This document shows positions 11,601-23,543 of a DNA stretch of 64,000 bases, piece after piece (position 1 is the stretch's first letter; each line of letters begins with the position of its first letter). Position numbers and translations under genes: made by a program. Location: positions 17,162,593-17,226,592 of the forward strand of contig OZ020516.1 in the NCBI GenBank assembly GCA_963971425.1, read 5' to 3'. The notes beneath the pieces are model-generated. The model did no database searches, was not told the DNA's origin, and saw nothing but the letters and a program-made list of their open reading frames with translations. The DNA is from Bryoerythrophyllum caledonicum (lineage: Eukaryota; Streptophyta; Bryopsida; Pottiales; Pottiaceae).

Positions 11601-11785
11601 GGGTCAGCTCAAAGATGCTGCTGTAAGTATTATAATCTTAAGAAGAATATCCATTCAAGCTGATTTACTTCCTTTATAGCGACAGTTGCTGGGGTCAGCT
11701 CAAAGATGTTGCTGTAAGTATTATAATCTTAAGAAGAATATCCATTCAAGCTAATTTACTTCCTTTATAGCGATAGTTGCTAGCG
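11600..11785 (+). repeat. Tandem pair of 91 bp with splice-like ends
   Basis: GGGGTCAGCTCAAAGATG starts at 11600 and again at 11691. Both units contain CTGTAAGTATTATAATCTT and end ACTTCCTTTATAGCGA. GTAAGT and TTTATAG look like intron ends, so the unit resembles a short exon with its intron duplicated in tandem, directly downstream of the 63-bp array. Confidence 0.65.
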
Positions 11786-12637
11786 ACAGCTGCAAACATG
11801 GAATTGTCTCAGACTTGTCACTCTATTTAACATAATCTTAAAAAGATGAAGTAATTTGGAAAGATTGGTAGTTGTTAAACATGAAAGAAATAAAAGTTTG
11901 TGATACTCAACCACTAGTACTTTGATTGATAAATGATCTTTAGGTTCTACATTTTTCTTCTATTAAAAATATTTTTTGAGATCATAAAAAATGGAATTTG
12001 AATTAATATACATAGGCTCCATGTAAAGAAAAAGTGAAAAAATAATTCCACATTAATATTTGAAAGTTCTAGAAAGATTTATGATAAAAAATATCACATT
12101 TTCACCAGTTAATAAGAACAACAAGAATAAAATGAGAAGAAAATATGATATAAGTTTTTTTTAGATTATTCTCCAATGATTTTTTGGGCTTGTAAATATT
12201 TCAATCATGTGTACAATGAACAATGAAACTCCTATAGCTAACTTTGGGCGTATTTGACCAAAAAAACACTCTAAAAGAAAATGTGAGGCATGACAACTAT
12301 AAATTCTACTTGAAAGATAAAAAAATGTCTAAATTCTTGGTAAAAAAAAAGGATTTCTAAAAACAAATTTAACACAAGAATCCAAAATAGTCTTTCAAAT
12401 GAACATACAATCCAAATTAAAGCTACAATTCAACTTTTCTTTGTTTTGTTTCTTTATATACATCTACGGATTATATTGAAACCAAGTTACTTATGCTAGT
12501 AAACAATCATTGCGTACCTTCTTACAACATTTTGAATGATGCAATATTATGTCTTAGCTCTCTATACAAGCCATCACACAAAAGGTAATTAATAGTACTC
12601 AATTTACCCTACTTGTATAGGTCATCACTTAAAGAAA
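11786..12637. other. AT-rich intergenic stretch
   Basis: No ORF, terminal repeat or family match seen. Confidence 0.4.
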
Positions 12638-12715
12638 ATGAAGAACTCCAGTCTCCAAAGGCGGCCAACATGAATAAAGTGTCTATTTGTTCCACCACTA
12701 AGTCCATGTCCTTGT
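12638..12715 (-). mobile_element. Fragment of the LINE/SINE 3' tail
   Basis: GAAGAACTCCAGTCTCCAAAGG and then CATGAATAAAGTGTCTATTTG, CCACCACTAAGTCCATGTCC match in order the tail at 43921-43998. Only the tail is recognisable. Confidence 0.55.
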
Positions 12716-14300
12716 CATTACTTATGTAATGACCAAAACCATAACATATGAATCTCCTATACTATCTCCAAGTTTAGAGGTAACCAAGTTAATTTGTACA
12801 TCATCTCTCAAGTTTTTGGATACGGCTTCAAAAATCTAAAATGGGAACAAATCTTGCCTCAATGACAAATTTCTCCTTAACCTCAATTTAACTCACTCAT
12901 ATGATCCGAGTGCAGATCACAAGAATGAAACTCGGGCACACGTTGGTGGTTGTTGAAGATTTTTGATCCACCAAGGAATCACTTAGATTTATATGGTCAT
13001 GCACCTAAACCCTCATACAATATCGATGGGTATTTTGTGCAAAAGGATTGATAAATTAACAATCTGTTTGATGATGCATGCGGCACATTTAAAAAAAAAG
13101 GTTGAATGCCACTCTAAGTTGCTACCACCAGAGGCTGCTTGTTTTCAATCCGGAATTTATTCTTGAGCAACACAATGATGATGTGTCATTAGAATGAAAC
13201 TCGTCAAGCATTTAAGCTTTAATCCAACACCATAATTACTTTCCTAATGCACTTGAGCGGTTATCATAAAAACCTTTGCTAGAAAGAATTATGATCGCAC
13301 CTCAAGGCCAGCTACTCACATAAACCCATATTCCCCACCTCATCACTAAACCCTAAACCCTATCTTCAAGGCACATTCCTCAACTCATTCGCAAATTGCT
13401 CTCGAAACATCAGTCACTCCCCCATCACCCATTGATTGCTAAAAATTACCAACGTTTTGATCCCAAAATAATCAACTCATGTAGCTTTCACCCCAACAAC
13501 TAGCCATATGAACAAAACAAGCAGCCCAAAATGCATATGGGAAGCATGGAAATAAATATATATTGTGTAAAAATAAGAGAAACTCTAGGGTTCTAATCAT
13601 TTACATATTGTCCCTTTCGATATGAGAGATTTACAAAAAGATGAGTAACCATTCTAGCACTCCAAACAAATACTTAATATTTCAAAAGCAAATAATTAAT
13701 TCTACAAATCTAGTCACTAATATCCAATGTTGTCTACATAGTTGAATATAAACCTTTTTATTGTTCACAAGTGTAGATCCTCGTTGTCCCTCACAAAGTA
13801 GCCCCCTCGCAACTCTCTCCCTGCGCGATACCCTCTCTCGGCGTCCTCACGGAATACTATGTATTGACGCAATACCCTATTCAGACAACGGTAATTCACC
13901 TCAAGTATTCCATATGACATATTCCACCACGGAATTGTCCAAAACATATTGACTAATTTTAAAAGATATCCTAGATTCCACTACATTAAACATTCTCAAA
14001 AATTACAAAATAAGATTCTCCAACCACTCCGCGGAAACCAAACCATCACACCCACCACCATCTCGAGGCTCCTCCCTTCAAGGACCCCAATCTTCTACTT
14101 CCCATTGAGCTTCATTCCATAGAAACCCTCATTAATTCCAAATCTTGATCCAACTATTCAAAAAATACCATGATTAGTGAAGAAGAAGAAGAAAAAACCG
14201 TAAGTTAATTAGTGATACTCGTTAAAAAATCCCATTCTCTCCGATCACGAAACCAAACCAGTCCCGAACCAGACCCGAGCCAAGTCCGAACCAGGCCCGA
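12716..14300. other. Intergenic stretch upstream of the BELL gene
   Basis: No gene or repeat is recognised. A short CCCTAAACCCTAT at about 13350 looks telomere-like but is too short to matter. The right part presumably includes the BELL gene promoter. Confidence 0.35.
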
Positions 14301-14329
14301 GCCTCCCAGAAAAGCCCCGTTCACACAGC

Positions 14330-15882
14330 GAGGGAACGAGAAAGCGAGAAAGAGAGGAAGAGAGGAAGAGAGAGAGAGAGAGAAGAAGAAGAAGAAGAAG
14401 AAGAAGAGTTGGAGGCAACAACGCAGAGAGCTTTGCGCCATCGCCAGAAGGCAGAGGAGGACGTTTCACTTGACTTTCTCCACCGCTCGCTCGTGCGCGC
14501 AGGCACCGGGGAGCGAGGGGAGGCCAGGGCGGACGACTGTGACGCGGAGGTAGTACTGCTACTAACGACTAGCGACGCGAGATCGATCGATCCATCATTT
14601 CAAATGGCTCCCTCTGCTGTTGTATTGGTGTGAGAGGCGAAGGAGAGGTGACTGGAGGATAGCTGACGGGAGCACGTTGACTTGCGTGGAGAGGAGCCTG
14701 CGGTTTCCGGGAGAGAAGAGGAGGAGAGAAGAGGAGGAGGCGGTGCTGCGGCGTGCTTTGGTGAGGCGAGATCAGTCGGGAGGTTGTTCGCGGATAGGTT
14801 TGTTGTTGGAGGCTGAGGCGGTCTTTGTGTTGGAGCGGGTAAATTGGGAGGTTGTTTAGGCTTGCTGCATTATTTGGTGAGGTTAGTTGTGCGGGCCGAT
14901 CTGCTTGGGGTGATTTTTTCATGGATCCTTGTTGGAGTTGTTGGAGCTGCTGCATATTCATGCGTTTGATTGAGGAGGATTCGGGAGTTGGCGTTGGTGC
15001 GATTTGAGAAGCCGGCCCTGTGATGAGATCTTTGTGTGACTCCTCGCGTGCGCTCTTGTTGATGGCTGTGAGCGTCAATGGCGAGTGACGGACGACGACT
15101 CGCTGCGAGCACCGTGGCGCTTCGGCTGAGTGCAGAGTAGTGGCGGTCGGCGCCGTAAAGCTGGCTGTTGTTGAAGACTAAACGTTATTTTCGCAGCGAG
15201 CGAGGAGTCGGTGGTTGTCAGTCTCTAGCGGAGAGCACGTTAGCGAAAATAGTAAGCCGTAACTGCAGAGCAGTTTCGAGGCGACTGATCCCCTGCGCTT
15301 CACACCTGAGCGTTATTCGTCACCTGAAATCGAACATGGACGACGAAGGCGAACTCTTGTCTCGGTTCGTAGGGCAGAATTTCACTGATTGAACAGTGCT
15401 ACGGACGTGGAGGTCGTGGTGGTAACAGCTCGGTACTCAAGGTCCATTTCTCTTTTCTAAGAGACATTCAATCGTTGAGAAGAAGAAAGCTTTCTGTAGG
15501 TGGATCTGCTTCTTTGCGACCTGACGACGAGTACCGCCTTAATACACTCGCTATCACTCTTGTGCGACGACAGCTTTCGAGTAAAAAGTTCGATAGCATC
15601 TTAAATAGCAACTTAATTAGAAGCAGTTTGATGCTTCGAACACAAACATCTGTCGCACCAAACCGAGTTGGATCGCTCAGGGCGATCCACACCTGATCTT
15701 CCTCCGAAATTACTTTTCTCAGAACGAGAGCGGCTTCGCTATTTTTGTGGCTTTTTCTAATACCTTCTGCATGTGCTCTGGATTTGTTTTGACATGAAAG
15801 AATATACTCACACATGCTCTGTGTGAACCGTTGATGTGAAGGTGCGGGAGGAACATATCTCGATTCCGTTGACGCTCATGCC
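14330..15882 (+). promoter_or_regulatory. Promoter/long 5' leader of the BELL gene with GA tract and upstream ORFs
   Basis: A purine tract of GAGAGA and GAAGAA repeats runs 14336-14406; such tracts are frequent around plant transcription starts and can bind BBR/BPC factors. Between it and the main ATG are several upstream ORFs, including 14409-14633, 14620-14859 and 15168-15392. The closest, ATG at 15878, is only 5 bases before the main ATG, in another frame, and ends at 15970 (30 codons). The main start at 15883 has the stronger context (GCCATGG). The transcription start and any leader intron cannot be placed from sequence alone. Confidence 0.4.
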
Positions 15883-18800
15883 ATGGACCCGACGGAGTCT
15901 TTGCAAGCATATGGTGGCGATACAAACCAGAACATGCAAAATCACGAACATCCATACAACAACTCCATGATAACATCCGACGCCTACAACTTTATGACCG
16001 GGGGAGGGGTGATGGAAGTCCCGCTCAAGGATCAAGCAAGCCAGATGCAGGGTCCTCAGATGTCGGACGAGGGAGGAGGGAGCCAGGATCACTCATCGAG
16101 TCCCTTGATCGGGACACTCTACACGAATCAGCATCCCCCGTCATCGGGAGATTATCCAAGCCGCTCGCCGCCTTTACCAAGGCCTAACTGGGATAGTATC
16201 AACGGAGGAGGTTTGTTCAACAATTCCAGCATGCAGAACATGCTCATTGGAGGAAACGGAATCATGGCGGCATCTACACATGCAGCAACGGCCCAGCTCC
16301 TCATCGGCGGTCTTCAAGGAGGATCCTTCAATGATGGCGATCATAGCGACCATGGGAGTATGTACTACGCTTCAGCAACCAACAACCAGCAAGAACCAAT
16401 GGCGCAGGCACTGTATTACGTGAATGCCGCAGTGAATGCAGCAGGGTACAACTCAAACGCCGGTTTTCATTCCGATGGGCATGACCAAGCCAGTGCTACC
16501 ACCATATTGTATCCGACACACGATGAAGGGACTGCAACACCACAAACCTCCTGCGACCAGAGTCAACAACAGTTTCGTGTGGATCCGGCATACCTGGCCG
16601 CAGCTGCAGGAGGAATCCCCATGTCCCTGAACGAGCACTCGGCGAATCAAAACTACAACTGGCGGAATGGTGGAAATGAGCTTTCCTTCCTACCGATGAA
16701 CGAAGATTCCCAAAACCATCAGTCTCAGTTTGAGACTGATCCCCATGTGCCTCAGTTCAGTTTGTCACGTCACGATCTTTCTCATATGCAACAAACTGAT
16801 CATATGTCAAACGGAGTTGGTTTGCATATGGAAAGCTTGAATGGAATCTCCGTCAATGGTCAAGGCTTGTCCTTATCTTTATCTTCACATCAGTCGCAGT
16901 TCCATTCGGTGGGAGGTCAACTGCCAGAGACTGACCAGATGGCAGCCATTGGCCAGGCAGCTGCGATAGCGAAGACCAAGGAACTCGCTTCAAGGTATTT
17001 AACAGGAGCTCATGCGGATCTGAGCCGTTTCCGAACCCAATCCAGAGATGACGTCATGGTTGAGGCAAGATTTCTTCAGGAACATATCGACAGTGCGAGT
17101 CGGAAGCACCTTGCGTCAAGCAATCACAGCCGTTCTGCAGCACCTGGGCCGAGCAACTCCATTTCGGCGTCGAAACTCATGGGAACTGCTCAAGCTATAC
17201 TTCACGAAGTCTGCAGGGTGACCGTCCTGAAGCGGCTTCCAAAGCCTGCCAGATCTGCTGGCCATGTTCAGCAGCATAACTGGCACAACATGGCTGGAGG
17301 AAGCTCTGCAAGTGTTGATGGGAACTACATATTCAATGGGAAAGAGGACTCAGGTCGCTCAATTCTCACCGAAGTGGATTCTGGGAGGGATCAAGCTTCA
17401 GCATTCAATATTCACCCAGCACCACTTATCACTGTTTCTCAGCTTCCTCTCGAATCAGAGCAAGTGTTGATGCAGAATCTCGGTGATGCAGCAAAAAACC
17501 GAGACGATCTGGAGGGGAAGAAGCAGAGACTTGGTCTTATGCTTGATGAGGTATTTCATTTCTTAATTGTAAAATTCCTTTCCTCGTGCTTGTTCTCCAT
17601 ATTTTTGTATCATTGTCTACTATCATGGACATCATAACAGCTCTGGAATATTCGTTCGACTCACAGCAGCCTTGAACTTTCATTTGCAGGTGGAAACTAG
17701 GTATCGTCGATACTGTGATCAACTTCAGCTCGTCATTACTTCGTTTAACTCCCAGGCAGGACCGAACACAGCAACTCCCTATACAGTACTGGCCTTGCAA
17801 GCAATGTCCCGCCACTTCAGGTACACTATTTGGTGCCCAAATCTCATCTGTGATCTGCTATGCATGGTCCAGTATGTTTCCAACCGTGAATGGTCCTGTT
17901 TTTCTTTCGATGTTGAAACAGAGATTTTCTTAGTTGGTACAAATTATGTATATGTTATCTATGCCATACCGTAGTATGATGAGCTAGCAAACATGCACAT
18001 CCTTATCAATCCAGGCTGTTAGTAAACTGCACTGCACAGTCTGTCTAAATCGGCTTGATCTGTGTTGATGTGATGAAAAAAAGGAAGAGTGACTAAGCTT
18101 GAATCGCAGACGCAAACATAAACTCGTTTGCACACAATGAATATTGATGACATTCCAGTGAGGCACATTGATGAGATGAGCTTCTGACAAGAATTCATTT
18201 CTATATATGTATAATACAAGACTCAAGTGCAGCTCCATAACACATAAAGCTTATCATTCGTTCCTTGATGCTCTGCAGATGCTTGCGGGACGCGATTGGG
18301 AGCCAGCTGAAGATAGTGAGAAGAGCTCTTGGAGAAGAGCTTGAAAGGAACCCAGGCTTAGGAGAAACGTCAAGGCTACGCTACGTGGACAACCAGATTC
18401 GTCAGCAGCGTGCCCTCCAGCATCTGGGAATGCTTCAACAACATGCATGGAGACCACAGAGGGGCCTTCCAGAGCGAGCTGTTTCTGTGTTGAGAGCTTG
18501 GCTCTTTGAACACTTTCTGCATCCGTAAGAAATCTAACCCTCCACCTTATGAACTAGATAATAAAGAACTCTACGCAAGCACAGAGATTATAATACTGTT
18601 TACTATCTCGAGTAATTTAAGAAACTGCACTCCTCTCCAAATCATCATGATCAAATCCAGAATCATTAAGACTCTTCTGTGAGCATGTCCCAGTAATCTT
18701 TTGATTGTCAGAATGCCACTCGGCCTGCTTTCATTCTCATACATGTTTTCATGAAATCTTTGAAGTCTGAGAAATTCCAATTGCAGTTTATGCGGTTAAA

Positions 18801-20598
18801 ATTATTTGATTGCTAAGCCCTTGCAATGTTCTCTTAATCGAGCAGGTATCCTAAGGACGTGGACAAGTTATCTCTTGCTAAGCAGACAGGCCTGACAAGG
18901 AGCCAGGTATATACTGAAATACATTCAGTCCTGTTCATGTGATGCTGTGCTGATAGTCGCTGGCTGTCTCCTGCTCGGAAATGTCATATGTAAGAATAAA
19001 TCTTGATGCGGTGCACACAATATATTTTACATTCACAACTTTGCTCAAAATGTTTGTCATTAATCTAGAAGAAGTGGCCTGGTCAACTTGGTAGAAGAAT
19101 TCTCTACATAATGATGTCCCTAGGATTGTTCGTAGTTTCGGTAAGAAGCACGAGCTAAGACTCATCTGAATACAAAAATTTTCGCACTAATATTCGTGAC
19201 TCACACTAGTTTTCCATATTCGTCTGATGTGTTCATGTATTTTCTTTTGCGGTCTGATGTGTATTACGTAATACTTGATGTACCATTGTTGTCACGAAGA
19301 CATAAGCTAGATGCGGACACATAAGACACATCCAACCTGACGCATTCAATAATGAGCTCTGAAGGCTCTCCCTGCGTGATCAGTCCATGTTAGACTGAGT
19401 TTGCTTTACGTTTAATGAGTAAGTTTGTAGCTGAGAGTCGTGAGTCATATACCGTAATGTATTAAAGATGACGCAGGGGATCTGACACATTATAAGTTTT
19501 TTGTGAGTGCAGGTTTCCAATTGGTTCATCAACGCTCGCGTTCGACTTTGGAAACCGATGGTAGAAGAGATGTACGTCGAGGAACAGAAAGAGAACGAGG
19601 AGCGCCAGGCGGCTGAAAGACTGGCGAGAGATCAAGCGGAACTTGAGAACAGCACTTATGAGCAGTACGAAGGCGAGAGAGGTAACTCTGGCTTGCTTCA
19701 CGAAGTCAGTGGAAACGTGTCCAAGATCCCGAATGGCATGAAGAGAAACGAATCTGACAGAGAGCACATCAATAACGGTCCTGACACTGTCACAGAAGTT
19801 GGAGGGGCAAGTGCCGAAGTGATTCACCCACATCCCGTGATTCCTATGGTTCAGCGTCTGGATGTTGACGTTGCAGAAAACTATAATCAGGACGGTCGAG
19901 AAACCAAGAAAGCAAGATCGAGCTCTGTCTCCGATGGTTTCAAACCCGACGCATCCCTGATGCAACCCGGAATGAACGCTGAAGGTGGAACACCAACGGT
20001 GCAGGAGTCCCTACATTTCCATGGTGAAGTCGGACAGGATACGGAGGAGACCGATTTTGGGACACAGAACATGAATCAAGACGGCCAACACGGTTTTACA
20101 CCTGTGTCCCAGCAAGGAGCTGCAACGGTACTCGATCACATCCAGCCCATCATTGGGGCCGGTGGCGCCTTCGGAGCATTTGCCGGTCCCAGATCTGCAT
20201 TCGGAAACCTAGAATCTGAACTCCGGAATTATGCGACACGAGCAGCTTCAGCAACGACAAGTTCTGGCACTGTCTCCCTCACCCTGGGCTTACGTCACTG
20301 TGAAGCAAACCAGGCTCATATTTCCTCAATGCTCTCTAGTCCCAATGGCAATCCATATGTCAACATGGATGCAAACGTCGATCAGATGAACCAGCTGAAC
20401 AGGATGGATCGTTATGAAGGACGAATAGGCGATGTCAACCACCGTGGTCAGACGACCTCCCCAGCCATGATAAGCAACCCTCAATACCTTCAACCTGCAC
20501 AAGACAACTCCAATACCTCCAATAATTCGAACAACTCGAATAACTCCAACGGCCAGCAGCTTTCACCGCCTCAACGTGAGTTTAACGCTGCCAACTGA
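15883..20598 (+). CDS. BELL-type TALE homeodomain transcription factor
   Basis: A nuclear DNA-binding protein of the BEL1-like class, whose members pair with KNOX proteins. In plants with free-living haploids such pairs control the diploid programme (known for the family, not shown here). Coding exons are 15883-17550, 17690-17820, 18279-18524, 18846-18906 and 19513-20598. All introns are GT/AG and phases agree, giving 1063 aa. Visible in order: a Gln/Asn/Gly-rich N-terminal half; a short hydrophobic GLSLSLSS motif near residue 325; the SKY region ([15 protein letters not shown]) near 370; the BELL helix domain from [11 protein letters not shown] across the first intron (about 546-600); and the homeodomain at about 657-719 with the TALE loop PYP and the recognition helix [15 protein letters not shown]. 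The C-terminus has a ZIBEL motif (VSLTLGL) and an Asn/Ser run before the stop. It is longer than typical angiosperm BELs, through low-complexity sequence. Confidence 0.93.
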
Positions 20599-21142
20599 CG
20601 GATCAGGTACTCAATTGCGTTGCCTCAAACCCGAGCTTCACATCTTAAATGGAAACCGCGGGTTGATCAGTAAATTCATCCGTGAAAACTCTTGAAGTTC
20701 CCATGGCTTCTAAACCATCTGACCCTGTTTGTTTTGCAGCGTATCAAGTCCCACCCCCCTCCAGCAACTGGTGTAGCTTGCTGGAGGATTCAGCATGAGC
20801 TCCTGTGGGACCACAACGGTATGGTTTCGATTCCCGTCATGATTTGCTATTTAGCGTGTATTTTGCTTTTGAGTTGGTGTCGCACTAGCTACTGTCCTCG
20901 TGTTCGTGAGCATATGTGTTTGTAGATACATAATGGAGGACGCATCATGTGTCGATTGTGCTGTTTGCCACATTGTCTATTTAGACTGTGTTTTATATAC
21001 ATACGTTTTCGTGAGCTCTTTCCTAGAGCTCTGTTGATTGCTGAAAACCGTTTCCTTCTCCCTTTTTTCTTTTCATCTGGGCTGGAAAATCTATTGCCAA
21101 AACTGAGCATCCCGTAGTGATTGCATCTAAATGCTTTGGTGG
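20599..21142 (+). other. 3' region of the BELL gene
   Basis: No coding sequence seen. A GT at about 20607 and a TTTTGCAG at about 20733-20740 could bound a small 3'-UTR intron. No clear polyadenylation signal was assigned. Confidence 0.3.
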
Positions 21143-22095
21143 TTAATCTCTAAAGGACCAAATGTCCCAAAAGAGGCTTTTAGAACCCGGGCATGTTCTT
21201 GTTGTGTCAAAATTTTACTATAGCTTGGCACTTCTAAGAGTTTCGTGGGAGAAAATTCAAGCACTTTTTGTTGGAGGGCGGGCAATTCGGGAAGTGTACC
21301 AATTCGGGAAGTGTAACAAGTGCCATACAAATTAATCAAAAGAATCATCCTACATCAATACTTGAAAGTTCTAAAACCATTTACAATTTAAAATAGCACC
21401 GTTTTTAATAATATTATACAACCAAATATTTTTTGAAATTAATCTAGAAAAAAATGTATTTATATCTTTCTAAATGATTCTCCCATATTTAATGGAAAAT
21501 AAATTAGCTTACCTCTAAAATTTTCTTATCAACTATAAGAGTTTTGAGAGTAAATTTGAGTTACTCAACTTTGTGTTGTCCCTCGAGAGTAAATTTGAGT
21601 TACTCAACTTGTGTTGTCCCTTGGAGCTCTTAGTCACCTAAAAAGGAACTTTGATAGGATGAATTTTTTTTCTAATATTATGGTAGTTAAAGTAATTTGA
21701 AACAACTCTTTCAAGTTGTCCTTGCTAGCTCATGTTGTTGAAAAAGATGTATTAGCTTGACTGAATATTCCTTTTAAGGGTATGATACTTACAATAGCAA
21801 CTTTGAGCCAACTCCATGTTGCCCTTCCAAGCCTTTGGCTCGTGTTTTCATTAAAAAAAGACATAAATGTTTTTGGCAAAAATCTTGGAGCTACTTGGAG
21901 TCCCCAGTTTTACACTTAGGATAGCATAACTTTCTTTTAAAGGTTCGATGCAAAAAAAATGATATTTCCACAAAGCTACTACTGTGCTACATCTTTATAA
22001 AATATTTCAAGAAAATTCATGATTAAAATTGGGACCATAGGAACCTCGCCAAAATGGAAAACATTTCTCTAAGGGAAATGGTCCTCTAGGGTTAA
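21143..22095 (+). mobile_element. Long-family TTAA MITE, diverged subfamily
   Basis: The copy is 953 bp. The left end reads TTAATCTCTAAAGGACCAAA and the reverse complement of the right end TTAACCCTAGAGGACCATTT, a good inverted match. GGATAGCATAACTTTCTTTT and ACCATAGGAACCTCGCC recall the interior of the other long-family copies. It holds an internal tandem duplication of about 42 bp (21550-21620, GAGTAAATTTGAGTTACTCA twice). Confidence 0.6.
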
Positions 22096-22231
22096 TTGCA
22101 TATGAGTTCTAGGAAAGAGTAACTTGTGGGTAGGTATTAGGAGCCATTATTGCATGAGATGTTTCACAATGAGTATTTTTATTTAATTAAATATTTTTAT
22201 TACTTGAGGTCAATCTGGTATTATAGAGCAA

Positions 22232-22740
22232 CTAGGGTTGGTGCCCGTTGTCCCGACAAGAAGAGCGGAGTGTGGTGTGTTAAATTTACGTTTGTATGTT
22301 TTGTATTTTAAAACCTATAAGCTCAAATTGAATCTAATTGGAAAAGTACATATATTTTTGGAGTGCATGTAAACGTTACCCTAGTTTAAATCCACTTCAA
22401 AAATAAAGTACTTTTGCTTTACATTTGCATTTTGATCAACCCTTTGTGCACATAAGTATCACTTGCCCAATATAAGAGGAGAAAACCCTTCACATCAAGA
22501 GGTCAAAATCAAGAGTCATTAGGTTACTACCTAATATCAAGAGTCAAGAAGAGTGCATCACCGTGCCTCACCCTTCACATCAAGAGGTCAAAATCAAGAA
22601 AGAGAGTCATGTGACCGGGAGTTCAAATTTATAACTTTTAACTTTCGCACCACTTTTTCATCCAAACTCGACGTATTTTACATCCGACACATTCATCCAC
22701 TTGACGTGTTCTTCATCCTGTATTTTTTTATAGATATAGA
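22232..22740 (-). mobile_element. Small non-autonomous Helitron (second of a tandem pair)
   Basis: Read on the minus strand, the 5' end at 22740 is TCTATATCTATAAAAAAATA. The 3' end at 22232 is CTAG, preceded by 12 bases and a hairpin TTGTC-GG-GACAA (22248-22259). TC start, terminal CTRR and a subterminal hairpin at this spacing are the Helitron signature. The base after CTAG on that strand is T. It carries no Rep/helicase. Confidence 0.7.
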
Positions 22741-23304
22741 CTAGTGGGGTACCCGTGTCCTCCGGACAAAACATTTTTTTGTGTTAAGTCCCCACTTCCC
22801 CGTCTCCTAGCCCTTTCCCTCCAATCCATCGTCCCCCTGTCCTTGTCCCCTTGTCCCCCATCCCCGTCCCCCGTCCCTTGTCCCCTTGTCCTTGTCCCCT
22901 TGTCCCCTTGTCCTTGTCCCCTTGTCCCCCGTCCCTCGTCCCCATTTTCGTCCCCGTCTCCGTCCCCGTTTCCGTCCCTGTCCCCATCCCTGTCCCTGTC
23001 CCCGTCCCCGTCCCTCGTCCCCGTTTCCGTCCCCGTCCCCGTTTCCGTCCCTGTCCCCGTCCCCATCCCCGTCCCCGTCCCCATCCCCGTCCCCGTCCCC
23101 ATCCCCGTCCCGTCCTTTTATCCAAAACCCTAACTTTTAGTTTTTCATTTTATCCAAAACCCTAACTTTTAGCTTTTATTTAGTTTTTAGATTTTAACTT
23201 TTAACTTTCGCATCATTTTTTCATCCAAGATTGACGGACCGTTTTCATCCACGTGTTCATCCATCAGACGGATTTCTCATCCTATATTCTTTTATAGATA
23301 TAGA
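22741..23304 (-). mobile_element. Small non-autonomous Helitron filled with GTCCCC repeats
   Basis: On the minus strand the 5' end at 23304 reads TCTATATCTATAAAAGAATA after a host A. The 3' end at 22741 is CTAG with the hairpin GTCC-GGA-GGAC (22757-22767) 12 bases inside. Its first 100 bases are similar to those of the neighbouring Helitron (GATGAA…CGAAAGTTAAAAG). The 3' CTAG abuts the TC start of the neighbour with no base between. Confidence 0.75.
22792..23112. repeat. GTCCCC-type minisatellite
   Basis: About 320 bp are made of degenerate 6-bp units (GTCCCC, GTTTCC, ATCCCC) with 12-bp higher-order variation such as TTGTCC. The minus strand is an uninterrupted series of GGGGAC blocks, with strong potential for G-quadruplexes. 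The long open frames on both strands here come from the repeat and are not genes. Confidence 0.85.
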
Positions 23305-23543
23305 TATCATGTTTAATTAAATAGAGTCAATTTTATGTCCAACAATTATTTATTTAAATGTCCAATTTTTATTTATTTATTGTCCAAGAATATAATTAAT
23401 GTTCAATAGTTGATTTAATGTCCAACAGTTTGTTTAATGTCCACTGGTTGTTTATCTAATGTCCAACAATTATCTAATGTTCAATGGTTTATTTAATGTC
23501 AATAGGTGTTTATTTATTTTTCAACAGTTTTTGATTTTTTTAT

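Noticed and set aside
13340-13365. Interstitial telomere repeat (CCCTAAA)
   Set aside because: Only about two imperfect units; expected by chance in AT-rich DNA and common in plant 5' regions.
14205-15112. ORFs on both strands in the BELL leader, including a 169-aa minus-strand ORF with Gln/Ser-rich sequence
   Set aside because: They lie in GA/CT-rich leader sequence, match no domain and overlap each other. Only their possible role as uORFs is kept.
22728-23165. Overlapping ORFs of up to 129 aa on both strands (Pro/Val/Ser or Gly/Thr/Asp repeats)
   Set aside because: They are translations of the GTCCCC minisatellite, open in several frames at once, with no independent sign of coding.
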